Below are positions 26,611 through 37,855 of a stretch of 64,000 bases of DNA, piece after piece; positions within the stretch are counted from its first letter, which is position 1; the number at the start of each line of letters is the position of its first letter. The DNA comes from Planctomycetota bacterium (lineage in GTDB: Bacteria; Planctomycetota; SZUA-567; H5-PLA8), in the NCBI GenBank assembly GCA_015075375.1, contig JABTUM010000002.1, forward strand, positions 917,393-981,392. Reading direction: 5' to 3'. A model generated the notes under the pieces. The model saw only the letters and a list, made by a program, of their open reading frames with translations. It was not told the DNA's origin and did not search any database. Both the position numbers and the translations under genes were made by a program.

Positions 26611-29550
26611 CTACGGTTTTTCTTCTGGGGCCGGCGGCGGAGGCAAATTACCTTCGAACCACCAGCTTGTGGCGTCGTTCCATTTCCATTTCCCGTCAAA
26701 AAATCCGGCCAATAGCGGTTTGTTCGTTCCGGTCCCGTCGTGGTCCTTCTCGGGCAAATAGACGATGAAATCCGGCACGAGATCCCATTTGTGATTCTCG
26801 GGAAGCTGAGCGCCGTAGGGTTCGCCCGCCGCAATGACGATGCTGCTTTCGGGTGAGGCTCCTTCGAGCGGATTCGGAAAGGTGTACAGGATCCCCTTCC
26901 CTTCTAACTTGAGATTCCTTTGCCCGGCGACGACGGTACCGTTCTTGACCACGAAGGGCAGTTTGCCGGTCTCCGCGCAACGACCGTGCAATAGATTCTC
27001 ATTCGCCTGCCCGAATAGGATCAGGTTCTTGGTCTTCCACTCCACCTCGGTCACTTCCCGGTCGGGTTTGACGGTGGCTCGCCCCTTGGCGAAGGCGTAC
27101 CAGTCCTGCGCGAACTGCGCGGCTTGCTTGCGCAATTCTTCGCCGCGCTTGTCGCCGGCGGCCGTGCCAAACACGGCCAGAAACGGCCGGCATAGCGCTT
27201 CCTTCACGGGGCCGCAGCGAGCCGGGTGCTTCCAGTCCGGATTCCAGGCGCGCGACTTCCGCATGCCTTCCCAATCTTTGAGTGCGGCATGCTGTGGATT
27301 CAGCCCCTTCTCTTCCAAGTCACCCAATGGAACTTCATGAGTGAAAGTACCCGCCTCCCAGGGTAGTCCGGGAGTCTTCAGTCCTAAGTTCCAAGTCAGA
27401 AGATCGGCTATTGGCCCTGCCAGCTTCTTGATGACATACTGTTGGCCGTCGTATTCGCGCTCGACGTAGAAGGGTTCCAGCGCACCCGTGGTGTGGTTGA
27501 TGCGGAACTCATGCGGTGCGGTAAAGGGCGTCTCGAACGTGCGGCCCTGGAAAAAGTACGGATAGGTATCGCCACCGAAACGAGGAGAGAAATTCTTGAG
27601 TTTCTTCACCTTGGGCGTCGCGGGGCGCTTCTGCGCCAGCAGCCATTTGAGCGGCGCTTCCGTGCACATCAAGTCGAACCCGTAGTAGTGATCGCCGTCC
27701 TCCACGGTCACTTCCGCATCGCAGCCGATTTCGCGCAGACGCGTGCACATCCGGCGCGCTTCGTCGGGCGAGATGAACTGATCCTGCTTACCGTGGTAAA
27801 TGCGCAGCGGAATGTTCACGAAATTCTCACACAGGTCGATCGGCTGATCGGCGCGAATCAGGTGCTGCTTGAACGGATGCAGCCGCCCCAAGCCCTGCGT
27901 ACCCATCAGAAGCGGCGAATCGGCGCGCCCTGCGATCGCGATACCGCCGGCCCAAAGATCGGGAAAGTGCCCGCCCAAGCTGTAGACCGCCATGCCGCCC
28001 ATCGAATATCCGTAGAGGTACACGCGGTCCGGATCGATCGGATACAACCGCTTCATTTCTTCCAGCACTTCAAGCACGTCGACTTCGCCGGGGCCCAGAA
28101 AATCCGTGTTGCTGCGCCCAAAAGGAATAGCCAGAAACGCGCCAGCCGCTTCGAACAGCTTGTTGAACTCGGGCGTCTCGTTCCACCAGCGATGCTTATG
28201 GTAGTCGGGCACATAACCATGCAGGAACAGGACCAGCGGGAAGCGCTTGGCCGGCTCCTTTTGTCCCAAGGCATCCTGGGCGGCGCTAGGCACGTGCACG
28301 AAATACGGCTGTGGCGAATCGTCGATCTTGCTGCTGAAGCAGCGTTCGAAGTACCCCAAGCGTCCGGCGTTCGGATCCGTACCCTTGGCTTCCAGGTCCA
28401 GACTGCGAGCCGCGTCCTCGGTCAGGCGCAACAAGTCGGCGCCCAGATCTTTCTGCACGCCCAAATCGCGGATTTCGCCGCGCGCGAGCTTGGCGAACCA
28501 GATCTGGAGCTTCTCCAGCGCCAACTCGGTATATGGGAATGCATGCCCTGCGTTCTTACGCTCCGCCCGAACCTGCGTTTCCAGCTTCTGGGCCGTCTCC
28601 AGCAATCCGTGCAGACCGTAAAGGCGGACCGTCTTGCTTGCGACAAGAGCCTCGCCGTCGCGGAGTTCCAGGTTCAGGTCGAAGGTCGCCGAGGGCCGTT
28701 CGGCCAGTTTGAGCTTTGCGCTCCAAGGCTGGCGCTCGAGTTCGTCCGGCGCGCGCGGCGGCAGCGTACCCTGCGTCTCGCCGTGCTCCGGCGCTCGCAA
28801 CGTAGGCGCCAGCGTCCCGACGCCCAGCGGCCAACCGCCTTGAAGCCCGATCACGCATTCGAGCGGCTGGCCCTCCGAAGTCAGCCAGCGTTGCGGTTCG
28901 AAGGTCAGCGCCTCGGCGAATACCGCCGCGCGGTCGGGCGCCGCTCCGCCGGGTTCCCGCAGTACGAGGCGATCGGTGGGATGCGGCTTATCGGCATCCC
29001 CGCGAACCAGGGCCAACTGGAATCCGCAGTAGCCGAAGCGAACCTGCACCGCCACCGCGACGGTCGATTCGCCGGCCGGCAGTTCGAACTCGGCGTCTTT
29101 CCCGTCTGCTTGCGGCGCGCCCGGTTCGGGCTTGTCCAGCACCAGGCGGCCATCCACGAAAGCCTTGACCGCGCAGTAACTCAGCGTCGCCATCCGCCGC
29201 CGGCCGCCGTCTCCCCCGTTTACGCGCGCATAAGCCCACAGGTAGCCGCGGCGAGACTTTCCCAGGCAGCCACGCAGATTCACGAACTTCGCGGGCGATA
29301 CATGCCGGCTCCAGCCCGCAGGCGCCGCGGACGAGCCCGAACCGGCCCCGTCCGGTGGCGCGGCGACGGTCGCCAGCGTTCCCGTTTGGGGCGGCGAAAC
29401 GTACCAGGCGGTGAGGCTCCCGTCGGTGGCGAGCCCAAAGGACAATCCGTTCGGCTGCGGGTCTTCGCCGGCGGCAAGCGCCGCGGAGGCCAGCCACGCG
29501 ATGTGGAGGAGACAGTTCGCTACGCGAACCTGCTTATCAGGAAAGGTCAT
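26611..29550 (-). CDS. large exported alpha/beta-hydrolase (esterase/depolymerase type)
   Basis: 979 residues from the ATG at 29550; an ATG at 29571 is an alternative. A signal peptide (VANCLLHIAWLASAALAAG) opens the protein. The first 400 residues look like beta-sandwich modules without a known name. The hydrolase domain lies in the middle: oxyanion segment LVLFLHGYVPD, nucleophile GYSMGG, an acid in YHGKQDQFISP and a His in VEDGDHYYGFD. This resembles secreted PHB-depolymerase/feruloyl-esterase-like enzymes. The last 300 residues contain a segment (LILFGQANENLL, TVVAGQRNLKLEGKG, YTFPNPL) shared by many secreted planctomycete peptidase-like esterases. Predicted to act on an extracellular polymer ester. 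Confidence 0.85.
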   Translation of the reverse strand: MTFPDKQVRVANCLLHIAWLASAALAAGEDPQPNGLSFGLATDGSLTAWYVSPPQTGTLATVAAPPDGAGSGSSAAPAGWSRHVSPAKFVNLRGCLGKSRRGYLWAYARVNGGDGGRRRMATLSYCAVKAFVDGRLVLDKPEPGAPQADGKDAEFELPAGESTVAVAVQVRFGYCGFQLALVRGDADKPHPTDRLVLREPGGAAPDRAAVFAEALTFEPQRWLTSEGQPLECVIGLQGGWPLGVGTLAPTLRAPEHGETQGTLPPRAPDELERQPWSAKLKLAERPSATFDLNLELRDGEALVASKTVRLYGLHGLLETAQKLETQVRAERKNAGHAFPYTELALEKLQIWFAKLARGEIRDLGVQKDLGADLLRLTEDAARSLDLEAKGTDPNAGRLGYFERCFSSKIDDSPQPYFVHVPSAAQDALGQKEPAKRFPLVLFLHGYVPDYHKHRWWNETPEFNKLFEAAGAFLAIPFGRSNTDFLGPGEVDVLEVLEEMKRLYPIDPDRVYLYGYSMGGMAVYSLGGHFPDLWAGGIAIAGRADSPLLMGTQGLGRLHPFKQHLIRADQPIDLCENFVNIPLRIYHGKQDQFISPDEARRMCTRLREIGCDAEVTVEDGDHYYGFDLMCTEAPLKWLLAQKRPATPKVKKLKNFSPRFGGDTYPYFFQGRTFETPFTAPHEFRINHTTGALEPFYVEREYDGQQYVIKKLAGPIADLLTWNLGLKTPGLPWEAGTFTHEVPLGDLEEKGLNPQHAALKDWEGMRKSRAWNPDWKHPARCGPVKEALCRPFLAVFGTAAGDKRGEELRKQAAQFAQDWYAFAKGRATVKPDREVTEVEWKTKNLILFGQANENLLHGRCAETGKLPFVVKNGTVVAGQRNLKLEGKGILYTFPNPLEGASPESSIVIAAGEPYGAQLPENHKWDLVPDFIVYLPEKDHDGTGTNKPLLAGFFDGKWKWNDATSWWFEGNLPPPPAPEEKP

Positions 29551-29654
29551 GTCGGAGGATACTACCGGCATACGGCCATCCGGTCACAGGGTGAAACACG
29601 GCCCGTGGCTGCCAGGACCCAAGCCCGCGCCACCCCTTCCCGGCCCAAAACGGA

Positions 29655-31568
29655 TTACTCCTCTTCGACCACGTCGGTCTTCTTCTCGGTCTTCGAATCC
29701 ACGGGTTTGGCCGTGGTCGTCAAACCCGAAGGATCCTTCGCGACCTGCTTGGTCTCGTTCTGGAAGTAGAGCATCTCGCCCTTCTGCGCCATCTGTACGG
29801 CGACCTTAAAGTCATTGTTGTTGGGCTGCAGCTTGGAGGCTTCCTGAAGTTTCTTGAGTGCGAACTCCTTGTCGCCCAGCCGCCACGCCGACATGCCATA
29901 CCAGAAGGCCCCGTTGGGATCCTGGGTAAAGACGTTGCAGAACGACGAGAAGCTCCGCTGCGCATCGGCGTACTCGTGCGCATAGAAGGCGGCGCGCCCT
30001 ACGTAGAGCAGATACTGCGGCAAGCGCGAGATCTGGTACGCCCGATCGTAATTCTTATGCGCTTCCTTGAATTGCTGCTGCGCGAACTGGGCGTCGGCCA
30101 GACCGTCGAAGGCTTCGTGGAAATTCGAGTACAGCGCGATGGCCTTCTCGAAGCTGGCCATAGCTTCCTTAGGCTTGCCCGCCTGGACCTGTGCGCTGCC
30201 GAGGTAGTACCAGGAATCTTCGTCCTTGGGATTCAGCTCGGTGGCCTTCCCCAGTTGCTCCAGCGCCGCTTTGAAATCCTGCTTCAGGATCGCCACGCGG
30301 CCCATGCCCAAGTACCCTTCGCCCTTTCCGGGCGCTCCGGCAATGGCCTTTTCGAAGCGTTCGGTCGCTTTGGCCAAGTCGCGCCGGTCGAGCCAGTACA
30401 GCCCGCAGTAGTAATAGCCCGAAGCGTCCGCCTTGAGCTGCTTGGCGCCCGTATCCAGCACGTGCTCCTTCCAGTACTTCTCAACTCCTGGAATCGGAAT
30501 CGTAAATGCATCTTGGAAGGATTTATTCTGGACGGAGTACAACTCGCTGACCTTCTTGCCCTTGAACTGGTCCTGCAGGTTGTTCACGCGGCAGTTCTTT
30601 AGGAACTGCATGAAGCGCTGCCAGTCCTTCTCGACCATGTATTGAATCAGCGAAAACGACTGGATGTAGTTGATGCGGGCCTTGAGTGGATCCGAAGCCA
30701 CCGACGCCAGGTTGTGCGCGTTGGTTACGTTGATGAACTTGTCGAATTCGTAGTGGTGCCCCGCCTCGACGGCTTCGTAGATCATGCCCCAGTTGCGCAG
30801 CTTCTCTTTGCGCGCGTGGCCGGCGTCGGCCCAGTTGTACTGAAAGAGCTGCGCGACGCCTTCGCCGATCCAGGCCGGCGTCCCGCGCTTTTCCGACTCC
30901 TGCCCGCTTCGCGGAGCGCCGCCGAACTCGAAGAGGAACGTCTCCGAGAAGCAATGCCCCATCTCGTGCAGCACGTCCATCTCGACCTGCTCGTGCGATT
31001 TGTCCGCGATGTACGCCCGGATGCGCCGCAGCACCGACTTGCCGTCGTAGTCCGTGATGCGCATGTAGTACGCGCCCGGCACGCCTTCGCGGATCCGACG
31101 CAGAGCGCGCTCTTCCGGCGTCTCCACTTTCACCGGAGTCTTGTTGATCAAGGAATGCATCCGGTTGATCTCGTCGAAGTACTCGTCGACGTAATCCTTG
31201 TAGTTGTTGTAAACGCGGATTTCGATCCAAGGGCGGTAGCCCCACTTGCTGAGCTGGTCGCCTTTGATCGACGGGAGCCGGTTATCCAGTTTGGCCTTCG
31301 GATCGTCGCCGCGAATGAAGCCCGGTTGCAGTTCGAAGAGCTGGTAAAACCGCTGCTCGGCCCGGAAAACCGACTGCGAGAGCTTCTGAATGTAGTTCGG
31401 CGCATCGGTCTGAATGTCGAATGCCGCCGTAACCATCTGCTGGAAACCGGGCGGTGCCTTCTGGGGCTGAGTAGGCGCCTGCGCCCACACCGAAGCCTGA
31501 ACCAAAAGACAAACCAGACCCGACGCACGAATCAGGCCCGCCCGAACATTTACCGAACCCAAGCGCAT
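29655..31568 (-). CDS. exported peptidase-MA-like protein with TPR repeats
   Basis: 637 residues. The start is the ATG at 31568 with CAGGAGC upstream; residues 1-30 form a signal peptide. A zinc-peptidase motif H201-E-M-G-H205 (DVLHEMGHCF) is followed by a Glu at 236 in PAWIGEGVAQLF, the gluzincin arrangement of the peptidase MA/DUF1570 group. The C-terminal half is tetratricopeptide units, for example YYCGLYWLDRRDLAKATERF, KGEGYLGMGRVAILKQDF and EDSWYYLGSAQVQAGKPKEA. The likely role is a periplasmic metallopeptidase or its inactive relative with a protein-binding scaffold. All zinc ligands needed are visible. Confidence 0.85.
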   Translation of the reverse strand: MRLGSVNVRAGLIRASGLVCLLVQASVWAQAPTQPQKAPPGFQQMVTAAFDIQTDAPNYIQKLSQSVFRAEQRFYQLFELQPGFIRGDDPKAKLDNRLPSIKGDQLSKWGYRPWIEIRVYNNYKDYVDEYFDEINRMHSLINKTPVKVETPEERALRRIREGVPGAYYMRITDYDGKSVLRRIRAYIADKSHEQVEMDVLHEMGHCFSETFLFEFGGAPRSGQESEKRGTPAWIGEGVAQLFQYNWADAGHARKEKLRNWGMIYEAVEAGHHYEFDKFINVTNAHNLASVASDPLKARINYIQSFSLIQYMVEKDWQRFMQFLKNCRVNNLQDQFKGKKVSELYSVQNKSFQDAFTIPIPGVEKYWKEHVLDTGAKQLKADASGYYYCGLYWLDRRDLAKATERFEKAIAGAPGKGEGYLGMGRVAILKQDFKAALEQLGKATELNPKDEDSWYYLGSAQVQAGKPKEAMASFEKAIALYSNFHEAFDGLADAQFAQQQFKEAHKNYDRAYQISRLPQYLLYVGRAAFYAHEYADAQRSFSSFCNVFTQDPNGAFWYGMSAWRLGDKEFALKKLQEASKLQPNNNDFKVAVQMAQKGEMLYFQNETKQVAKDPSGLTTTAKPVDSKTEKKTDVVEEE

Positions 31569-31658
31569 GTTTTGCTCCTGAAGAGGTGCTAGTACTTGCC
31601 AGTTAGACACATGAGCACCGTCTCAGACTTCCGAAATATGGCCTTACGGCCAAAATAC

Positions 31659-32276
31659 TTAGGACAACGAGACCAAGCTGATTTTGGGCAGCTTCGCCTC
31701 CAAGGCGCTGACCGCTTTTGCCCCGTCAAGCAAGAGGCCAATGGCATCCCACTGCCCCTCACCCAAAGCCTGCCGCGCCCCTTCTTTGATGGTGCAGGGT
31801 ACGGAACATTCACCGGCTTCGACGCGTAAAGTCTTAAGTTGAACGCTCACTTGGAGGGCTGGGTTCGCGGAAATCGCCTGAGCAAGCTTAGCCCGGTCGG
31901 CGTCGGAAACGCACACGCAGGGGATGCCCAATGTGGTGCAGTTGCCGAAAAAGATCTCCGCGAAGCTCCCCGCCACCACCGCGCGGATTCCGAATTTTTG
32001 CAGCGCTTGCGGGGCATGTTCCCGTGAGGAGCCGCAGCCGAAGTTGTTTCCGCTGATCAGAATCGACGCGCCTTTGTGCTCGGGCCGGTCCAGGGGGTGA
32101 TTGAGCGGCTTGCCGGTGCCCGGATCGAAGCGAACGTCGTAAAACGCGTACTGCCCCAACCCGTCGAAGGTAACGCAGCGCATGAACCGCGCCGGAATGA
32201 TGCGATCGGTATCGATGTCGTCTCCTGGGACAACGACCGCAGTGCCGGTAACGGAAGTGATCTTGGCCAGAGCCAT
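31659..32276 (-). CDS. leuD: 3-isopropylmalate dehydratase small subunit
   Basis: 205 residues from the ATG at 32276 (MALAKITS). The small (swivel-domain) subunit of isopropylmalate isomerase in leucine synthesis. Signatures are PGDDIDTDRIIPARFM, the central NFGCGSSREHAPQAL and GIRAVVAGSFAEIFFGNC. It lies 54 bases downstream of leuC, as is usual. A homoaconitase or citraconate hydratase small subunit would look alike, but the pairing with the adjacent large subunit and its length favour LeuD. Confidence 0.93.
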   Translation of the reverse strand: MALAKITSVTGTAVVVPGDDIDTDRIIPARFMRCVTFDGLGQYAFYDVRFDPGTGKPLNHPLDRPEHKGASILISGNNFGCGSSREHAPQALQKFGIRAVVAGSFAEIFFGNCTTLGIPCVCVSDADRAKLAQAISANPALQVSVQLKTLRVEAGECSVPCTIKEGARQALGEGQWDAIGLLLDGAKAVSALEAKLPKISLVSLS

Positions 32277-32330
32277 GGGTGCATCCTTAGTCGAAGACAA
32301 TCACGAAAGGCGATCTCAAGCGGCCGCGCC

Positions 32331-33773
<1,443 letters not shown>

Positions 33774-33972
33774 GGCGTTTGAACACTCCCAGGTATCACC
33801 CTCGCGAACGACGAAACTCGCGTAGAATGATGCTAATCCAAGCGCTGCCAAGGCTCAAGGACCGTGACTCGAAGAAGCGAGAGGCTTCAAGCGTCCTTTT
33901 GTAAGAAGGGTTGAGTTAAGCCCGAGGAGCGGCGAGAATCCGCGCAGCCGAATGTCCGATGGGAGAATACGC

Positions 33973-35127
33973 ATGCTTCGCACCTGGACCGTCTGTTTGA
34001 TCGGAGCGTTAGCTCTGACTTGCTCCGTCCGCGCACAGGATGTGATCGTCGCACCTGAAAAGGTGGCGCAACTTAAGCGCGTCGAGCCCCTTTCGGCGGA
34101 CAAGCTGGACATCTTTGTGAACGCCGGCGCGATCTCGACCTCCCAGCGCGATCTGCTTCTGAAGCATATCGACGCGCAGGGCCATCTGAATCTGCCCGAC
34201 CGCTACCTGGGCGCCGAACCGGCTCCCGCGCCGCTCGAAAGCCGGCCGGCTCCCGTCGAAGCCGCTCCCGTTGCCGCGCCGGCGGCCACCGGCGGCGTGC
34301 TGGGATGGATCGTCGAAGACGATAAGCGCTGGCGCGACAGTCTCGATCGCGGACGAATCGAACATTTTAAGGCGCGTGTGGCCGCGTTTCGAAGCTGCGG
34401 AGTCAGCGAGAGGAGCGAGATCCGGCGCGAGTTGGCCGAAGGGGGCGGCGAGGCCGTTCTGGCGATCGCTTCCTTCTATACCGATCCGGTGGATATCGGG
34501 CTCAAGCTGAGCCTCTGGCGCGCGGTCGCCAAGCGCAGCAATCCGCACGCGGTCGGATACATCGCCGAGACCCACAAAATGCTCATGCGCGAAACGAACG
34601 CCATTCTGGTGCCTTACGATAAGGACGCCGGATACGCCGTCTTTCGCCGCAAACATGGCCGCGAGGCTCCGTATCAGGTCGGCTACACCAGCCGCGAACT
34701 GCGCGAGATCATCCTCGACCTGGAAGCCTGCATCGCTCACTGCAGCGGCGTGCGCGCGGCGACCTACCTGATGGACCTGTACGCGGCGCGCTACGAAGTC
34801 GATGCCGCCCCGATGCGCGACGACGACCGCGACCGCAAGCGCATGGTCTTTGCGTGCGGCGGAAACTCGGATCACTTCGACCAGGACGAGCCGGGCACCT
34901 GGAGCAGCGTGCTACAGCCCTTCGAACGGCTCATGATTGCCGACCGTCTGGCGCCACATCTCCAAGCACGCGACAAAGACACGCGCAAAATCGCCGCCAA
35001 CGGAATGATGATCGCGCTGGACGTGCATAAAAAGATCAAAGACTTCCTGGTCGACGAAGCGCATGAGGACTGGAACGAGTTCGAACGCTGGTTCAATGTC
35101 CAGCGCGGGAAATTGACCGGCCGATAA
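33973..35127 (+). CDS. exported helical protein of unknown function
   Basis: 384 residues from the ATG at 33973, preceded by GGGAG. A clear signal peptide (TVCLIGALALTCSVRAQD) is followed by a Pro/Ala-rich linker at about residues 80-110 and then a mainly helical domain with several Cys (FRSCGVSER, LEACIAHCSGVRAA, VFACGGNSD). I recognise no family or catalytic motif. The cysteines could form disulfides outside the cytoplasm. It is divergent from leuC and convergent with the SGNH gene, with 17 bases between stops. Confidence 0.75.
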   Translation: MLRTWTVCLIGALALTCSVRAQDVIVAPEKVAQLKRVEPLSADKLDIFVNAGAISTSQRDLLLKHIDAQGHLNLPDRYLGAEPAPAPLESRPAPVEAAPVAAPAATGGVLGWIVEDDKRWRDSLDRGRIEHFKARVAAFRSCGVSERSEIRRELAEGGGEAVLAIASFYTDPVDIGLKLSLWRAVAKRSNPHAVGYIAETHKMLMRETNAILVPYDKDAGYAVFRRKHGREAPYQVGYTSRELREIILDLEACIAHCSGVRAATYLMDLYAARYEVDAAPMRDDDRDRKRMVFACGGNSDHFDQDEPGTWSSVLQPFERLMIADRLAPHLQARDKDTRKIAANGMMIALDVHKKIKDFLVDEAHEDWNEFERWFNVQRGKLTGR

Positions 35128-35144
35128 AGAGTCCCGGCCCGGGA

Positions 35145-36311
35145 TCAGTCTTTGGAATCGAGCAGCTTTTCCTTTTGGATCACCTCGGCCAGAAACGCGG
35201 TGAACTGTTTGCTGCCTTCGCGCGCCATGTGCCCATAGTCCAGATAACTGATCTCTTGCAGCCCGCATGCTTCGGGGAAGCGCCACACGAATACCGGAAC
35301 ATCCAGGCGCGCGCCCAGTTCCTTGAGCGCGGCGATATGCTGCTCGTAATGCGGTGCGTACAGGCGCTCCACTTCTTCCTGGTGGATGCGCCGGTTGGGC
35401 ATCTGGATCAGCACCAGTCGCCCGCCGTCTTCTTTCACCAGCTTGGCCAGTTGTTCGACATGCCCGGTCAACACCGGATGCGTATCGAAGCGCTCGTAAA
35501 AGCCGTGTATGCGTTCGTCGAAGGCCGCCGCGTCGTCTTGTACCGGTCCCCAGGCGCGATCGCGTTCCTTTTCGGGGCGCAGGACCTGGTAATCTTCGGT
35601 CATCTCAAGGGACTTCGTTTTACCCAGCTTAAGCAGGTTAATCCCGATCGCAGACGGGACGTACCCCAGCTTTAAGCGCATGCTGAAAACCCAATCGGTG
35701 AGCACCACGGTCCTTAATTCCTCAAGCTGACTGCGCTTGTCTTCGCGCCGCAACCGCTCGAGTTCGGCCCATTCCGCATCGCTCAAGCCGGTGGGTTTGG
35801 GCAGCTCGGGCATGCGGCCTTCCGGCACCAGCCGGATGCGTTCGCCCAGCGGGGCTTCCAGCACGTAGCGCCAGCCCAGGCCCCATCCGGAGCTGAAGTG
35901 CCACTCATCGACGAACAGCAGCACCAGCCTTGCTTGCTTCATCCGCTCGCGATGATCGGTATAAAAGCGCAGCGCGTCGTACGGCCGGCCCGCCTGAATG
36001 CCCAGGTTGACCGTACTGAACTCCGGCAACCCCAGCGTTGCGTCGAGCTGTCTGGGCACCACCGCGTCCTGAGCGCGGGACGTCCCCAGCACCACGATGC
36101 GCGGATGCTCGAACTTCGGAATCACGTCGGTTTCGAAAAACGTAAATACGCCCAGCCGGCTGCGAGACGAACTGTACAGCCACGGATCGGGAACCACGCG
36201 CAAACCCAGCTCGATCAAACCCAACAGCGCCACCACGCCCAGCGCGGTAGCGGGGAAGCGCAAGCCGAAGCCGGCGAACGAATCAGAACTGAAAATAGAT
36301 GAACGGGACAT
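35145..36311 (-). CDS. SGNH-hydrolase-like membrane protein partner of an MBOAT acyltransferase
   Basis: 388 residues. One N-terminal membrane helix (LGVVALLGLIELGLRVV) anchors a periplasmic domain. That domain has an SGNH-type block I serine in VVLGTSRAQD and a C-terminal D-x-x-H dyad in YLDYGHMAREG. This fits the AlgX/AlgJ/DltD-like proteins that move an acyl group delivered by an MBOAT protein to a surface polymer. Its start overlaps the last 29 bases of the MBOAT gene upstream, so the two are coupled. The polymer and the acyl group are unknown. Confidence 0.82.
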   Translation of the reverse strand: MSRSSIFSSDSFAGFGLRFPATALGVVALLGLIELGLRVVPDPWLYSSSRSRLGVFTFFETDVIPKFEHPRIVVLGTSRAQDAVVPRQLDATLGLPEFSTVNLGIQAGRPYDALRFYTDHRERMKQARLVLLFVDEWHFSSGWGLGWRYVLEAPLGERIRLVPEGRMPELPKPTGLSDAEWAELERLRREDKRSQLEELRTVVLTDWVFSMRLKLGYVPSAIGINLLKLGKTKSLEMTEDYQVLRPEKERDRAWGPVQDDAAAFDERIHGFYERFDTHPVLTGHVEQLAKLVKEDGGRLVLIQMPNRRIHQEEVERLYAPHYEQHIAALKELGARLDVPVFVWRFPEACGLQEISYLDYGHMAREGSKQFTAFLAEVIQKEKLLDSKD

Positions 36312-37734
36312 TCTCCGTCCTTCGCGACAGGATGACCCAAATCAAAAGTGTCGTGAACCCCAGCACCTTCCAGGCGTAGGGCCAGCGCAACAGCACGGTG
36401 TGGTTGCGCTTCCAGTACTGCGGAATATCGACCAGCGCCAACAGGCTGACCACGGCGGCGATCATCAGGCTGATGTCGTCGGAGTCGAACCGGACCGCAT
36501 CCGAGCCCGCTAGGGGGCCGCGCCAGGTCAAAATTCCGCTCAGGTAGTCGAACGCATGCGCGAAGGTGCCGGCGCGGAAGAATATCCAGGTGAGCGCCAC
36601 CAGGTGAAACGTGACCAGCACCTTGACGAGATAGACCGCAAAGCGCGCAAACGTATCTTTCGGCGGAATGTCCATGGGCTTCGTGCCGCCCAGGATGCGT
36701 TTATGCACGGCAAGGTACAGCCCGTGCAGTACGCCCCAGACGACGAATGCCCAGCTCGCGCCATGCCACAGTCCGCCCAGCGTCATGGTCAGCATCAAAT
36801 TCCGGTAGCCCATGGCCGGCCCGCCGCGGTTGCCGCCCAGCGGGATGTACAAATAGTCTCGCAGCCACGTCGAAAGGCTGATGTGCCAGCGCCGCCAGAA
36901 TTCTGTGATGCTGGCCGAGAAGTACGGCTGCTGGAAGTTCTCCATCAGATTGAAGCCCATCATCCGGGCAAGCCCGCGCGCCATGTCGCTGTAGCCGGAA
37001 AAGTCGGCGTATATCTGGATCGAGAACGCATAGAGCCCCCACAGCAAGGTGGCTCCCGAGCACCGTTCGGGGGCATGAAACGCCAATTCGGCCATGGGCG
37101 CCAGCGTGTCCGCGACGGCGACCTTTTTGAACAGACCGATCACGATCAATGCCGCGCCTTCGCACCAGCCCTCCCAGGTCATGCGCCGCGGCTGTTCGAC
37201 CTGCGGAAGCAGGTTCGACGCGCGCTCGATGGGCCCGGCCACCAGTTGCGGAAAGAAGCTCACGAAGAGCGCGAAATCCCAGATGTTTCGCGCCGGCTTG
37301 AGCGAGCCGCGATACACGTCGATCGTGTAGCTCATGGTCTGGAACGTGTAAAAGCTGATCCCGACCGGGAGGACGATATCCAGCGTCGGGCGGTGCGCCT
37401 CAAATCCCAGCGCGCTCAGCATCCCCACCGTCGAATCGACGAAGAAATTGAAGTACTTGAAGAACCCCAACAGCCCCAGGTTTACGACCATGCTGATCCA
37501 CAGCCACTTCTTACGATGTGGCGAATCGGGTGCCGAATCGGCTATCTTTCGGCCCATCGCATAATCGACGACGGTGCTGAAGAGCATCAGGGACAGAAAG
37601 CGCCAATCCCACCAGCCGTAAAAGAGGTAGCTGCCCAGGAGCAGCAGCAGGTTTTGCGCTCCGTGCGAGAGGATTCCGTATAGCGAAAAGAGAACGCTGA
37701 AGAAGATCCAGAAGGTGAACGAGTTGAAAAGCAT
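36283..37734 (-). CDS. MBOAT-family O-acyltransferase (AlgI/DltB-like)
   Basis: 483 residues, polytopic. The AlgI-like start FNSFTFWIFFSVLFSLYG is present. The functional His residues are H284 in FWRRWHISLSTWL and H324 in GGLWHGASWAF, both as in AlgI. The family transfers acyl groups across the inner membrane to an acceptor used by a periplasmic SGNH partner, here the overlapping downstream gene. Likely product: an O-acetylated exopolysaccharide or a similarly acylated envelope polymer. No polysaccharide synthase is adjacent, so the target cannot be named. Confidence 0.93.
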   Translation of the reverse strand: MLFNSFTFWIFFSVLFSLYGILSHGAQNLLLLLGSYLFYGWWDWRFLSLMLFSTVVDYAMGRKIADSAPDSPHRKKWLWISMVVNLGLLGFFKYFNFFVDSTVGMLSALGFEAHRPTLDIVLPVGISFYTFQTMSYTIDVYRGSLKPARNIWDFALFVSFFPQLVAGPIERASNLLPQVEQPRRMTWEGWCEGAALIVIGLFKKVAVADTLAPMAELAFHAPERCSGATLLWGLYAFSIQIYADFSGYSDMARGLARMMGFNLMENFQQPYFSASITEFWRRWHISLSTWLRDYLYIPLGGNRGGPAMGYRNLMLTMTLGGLWHGASWAFVVWGVLHGLYLAVHKRILGGTKPMDIPPKDTFARFAVYLVKVLVTFHLVALTWIFFRAGTFAHAFDYLSGILTWRGPLAGSDAVRFDSDDISLMIAAVVSLLALVDIPQYWKRNHTVLLRWPYAWKVLGFTTLLIWVILSRRTENVPFIYFQF

Positions 37735-37855
37735 GGCGCGTGGATCGCGGCCGGATCGCGCGCGACCTCCTCCAACCTCTTAGCGTGAAGCGCAGGGATT
37801 ATCGCAGAAAGGTTCGGCGGCATCCAGGACCGGGCGGCCCCGTCGCGCCCGATCG

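Noticed and set aside
27442..29769. 775-codon open frame antisense to the exported esterase
   Set aside because: The sense strand has a signal peptide and a hydrolase triad; the antisense reading has no recognisable domain.
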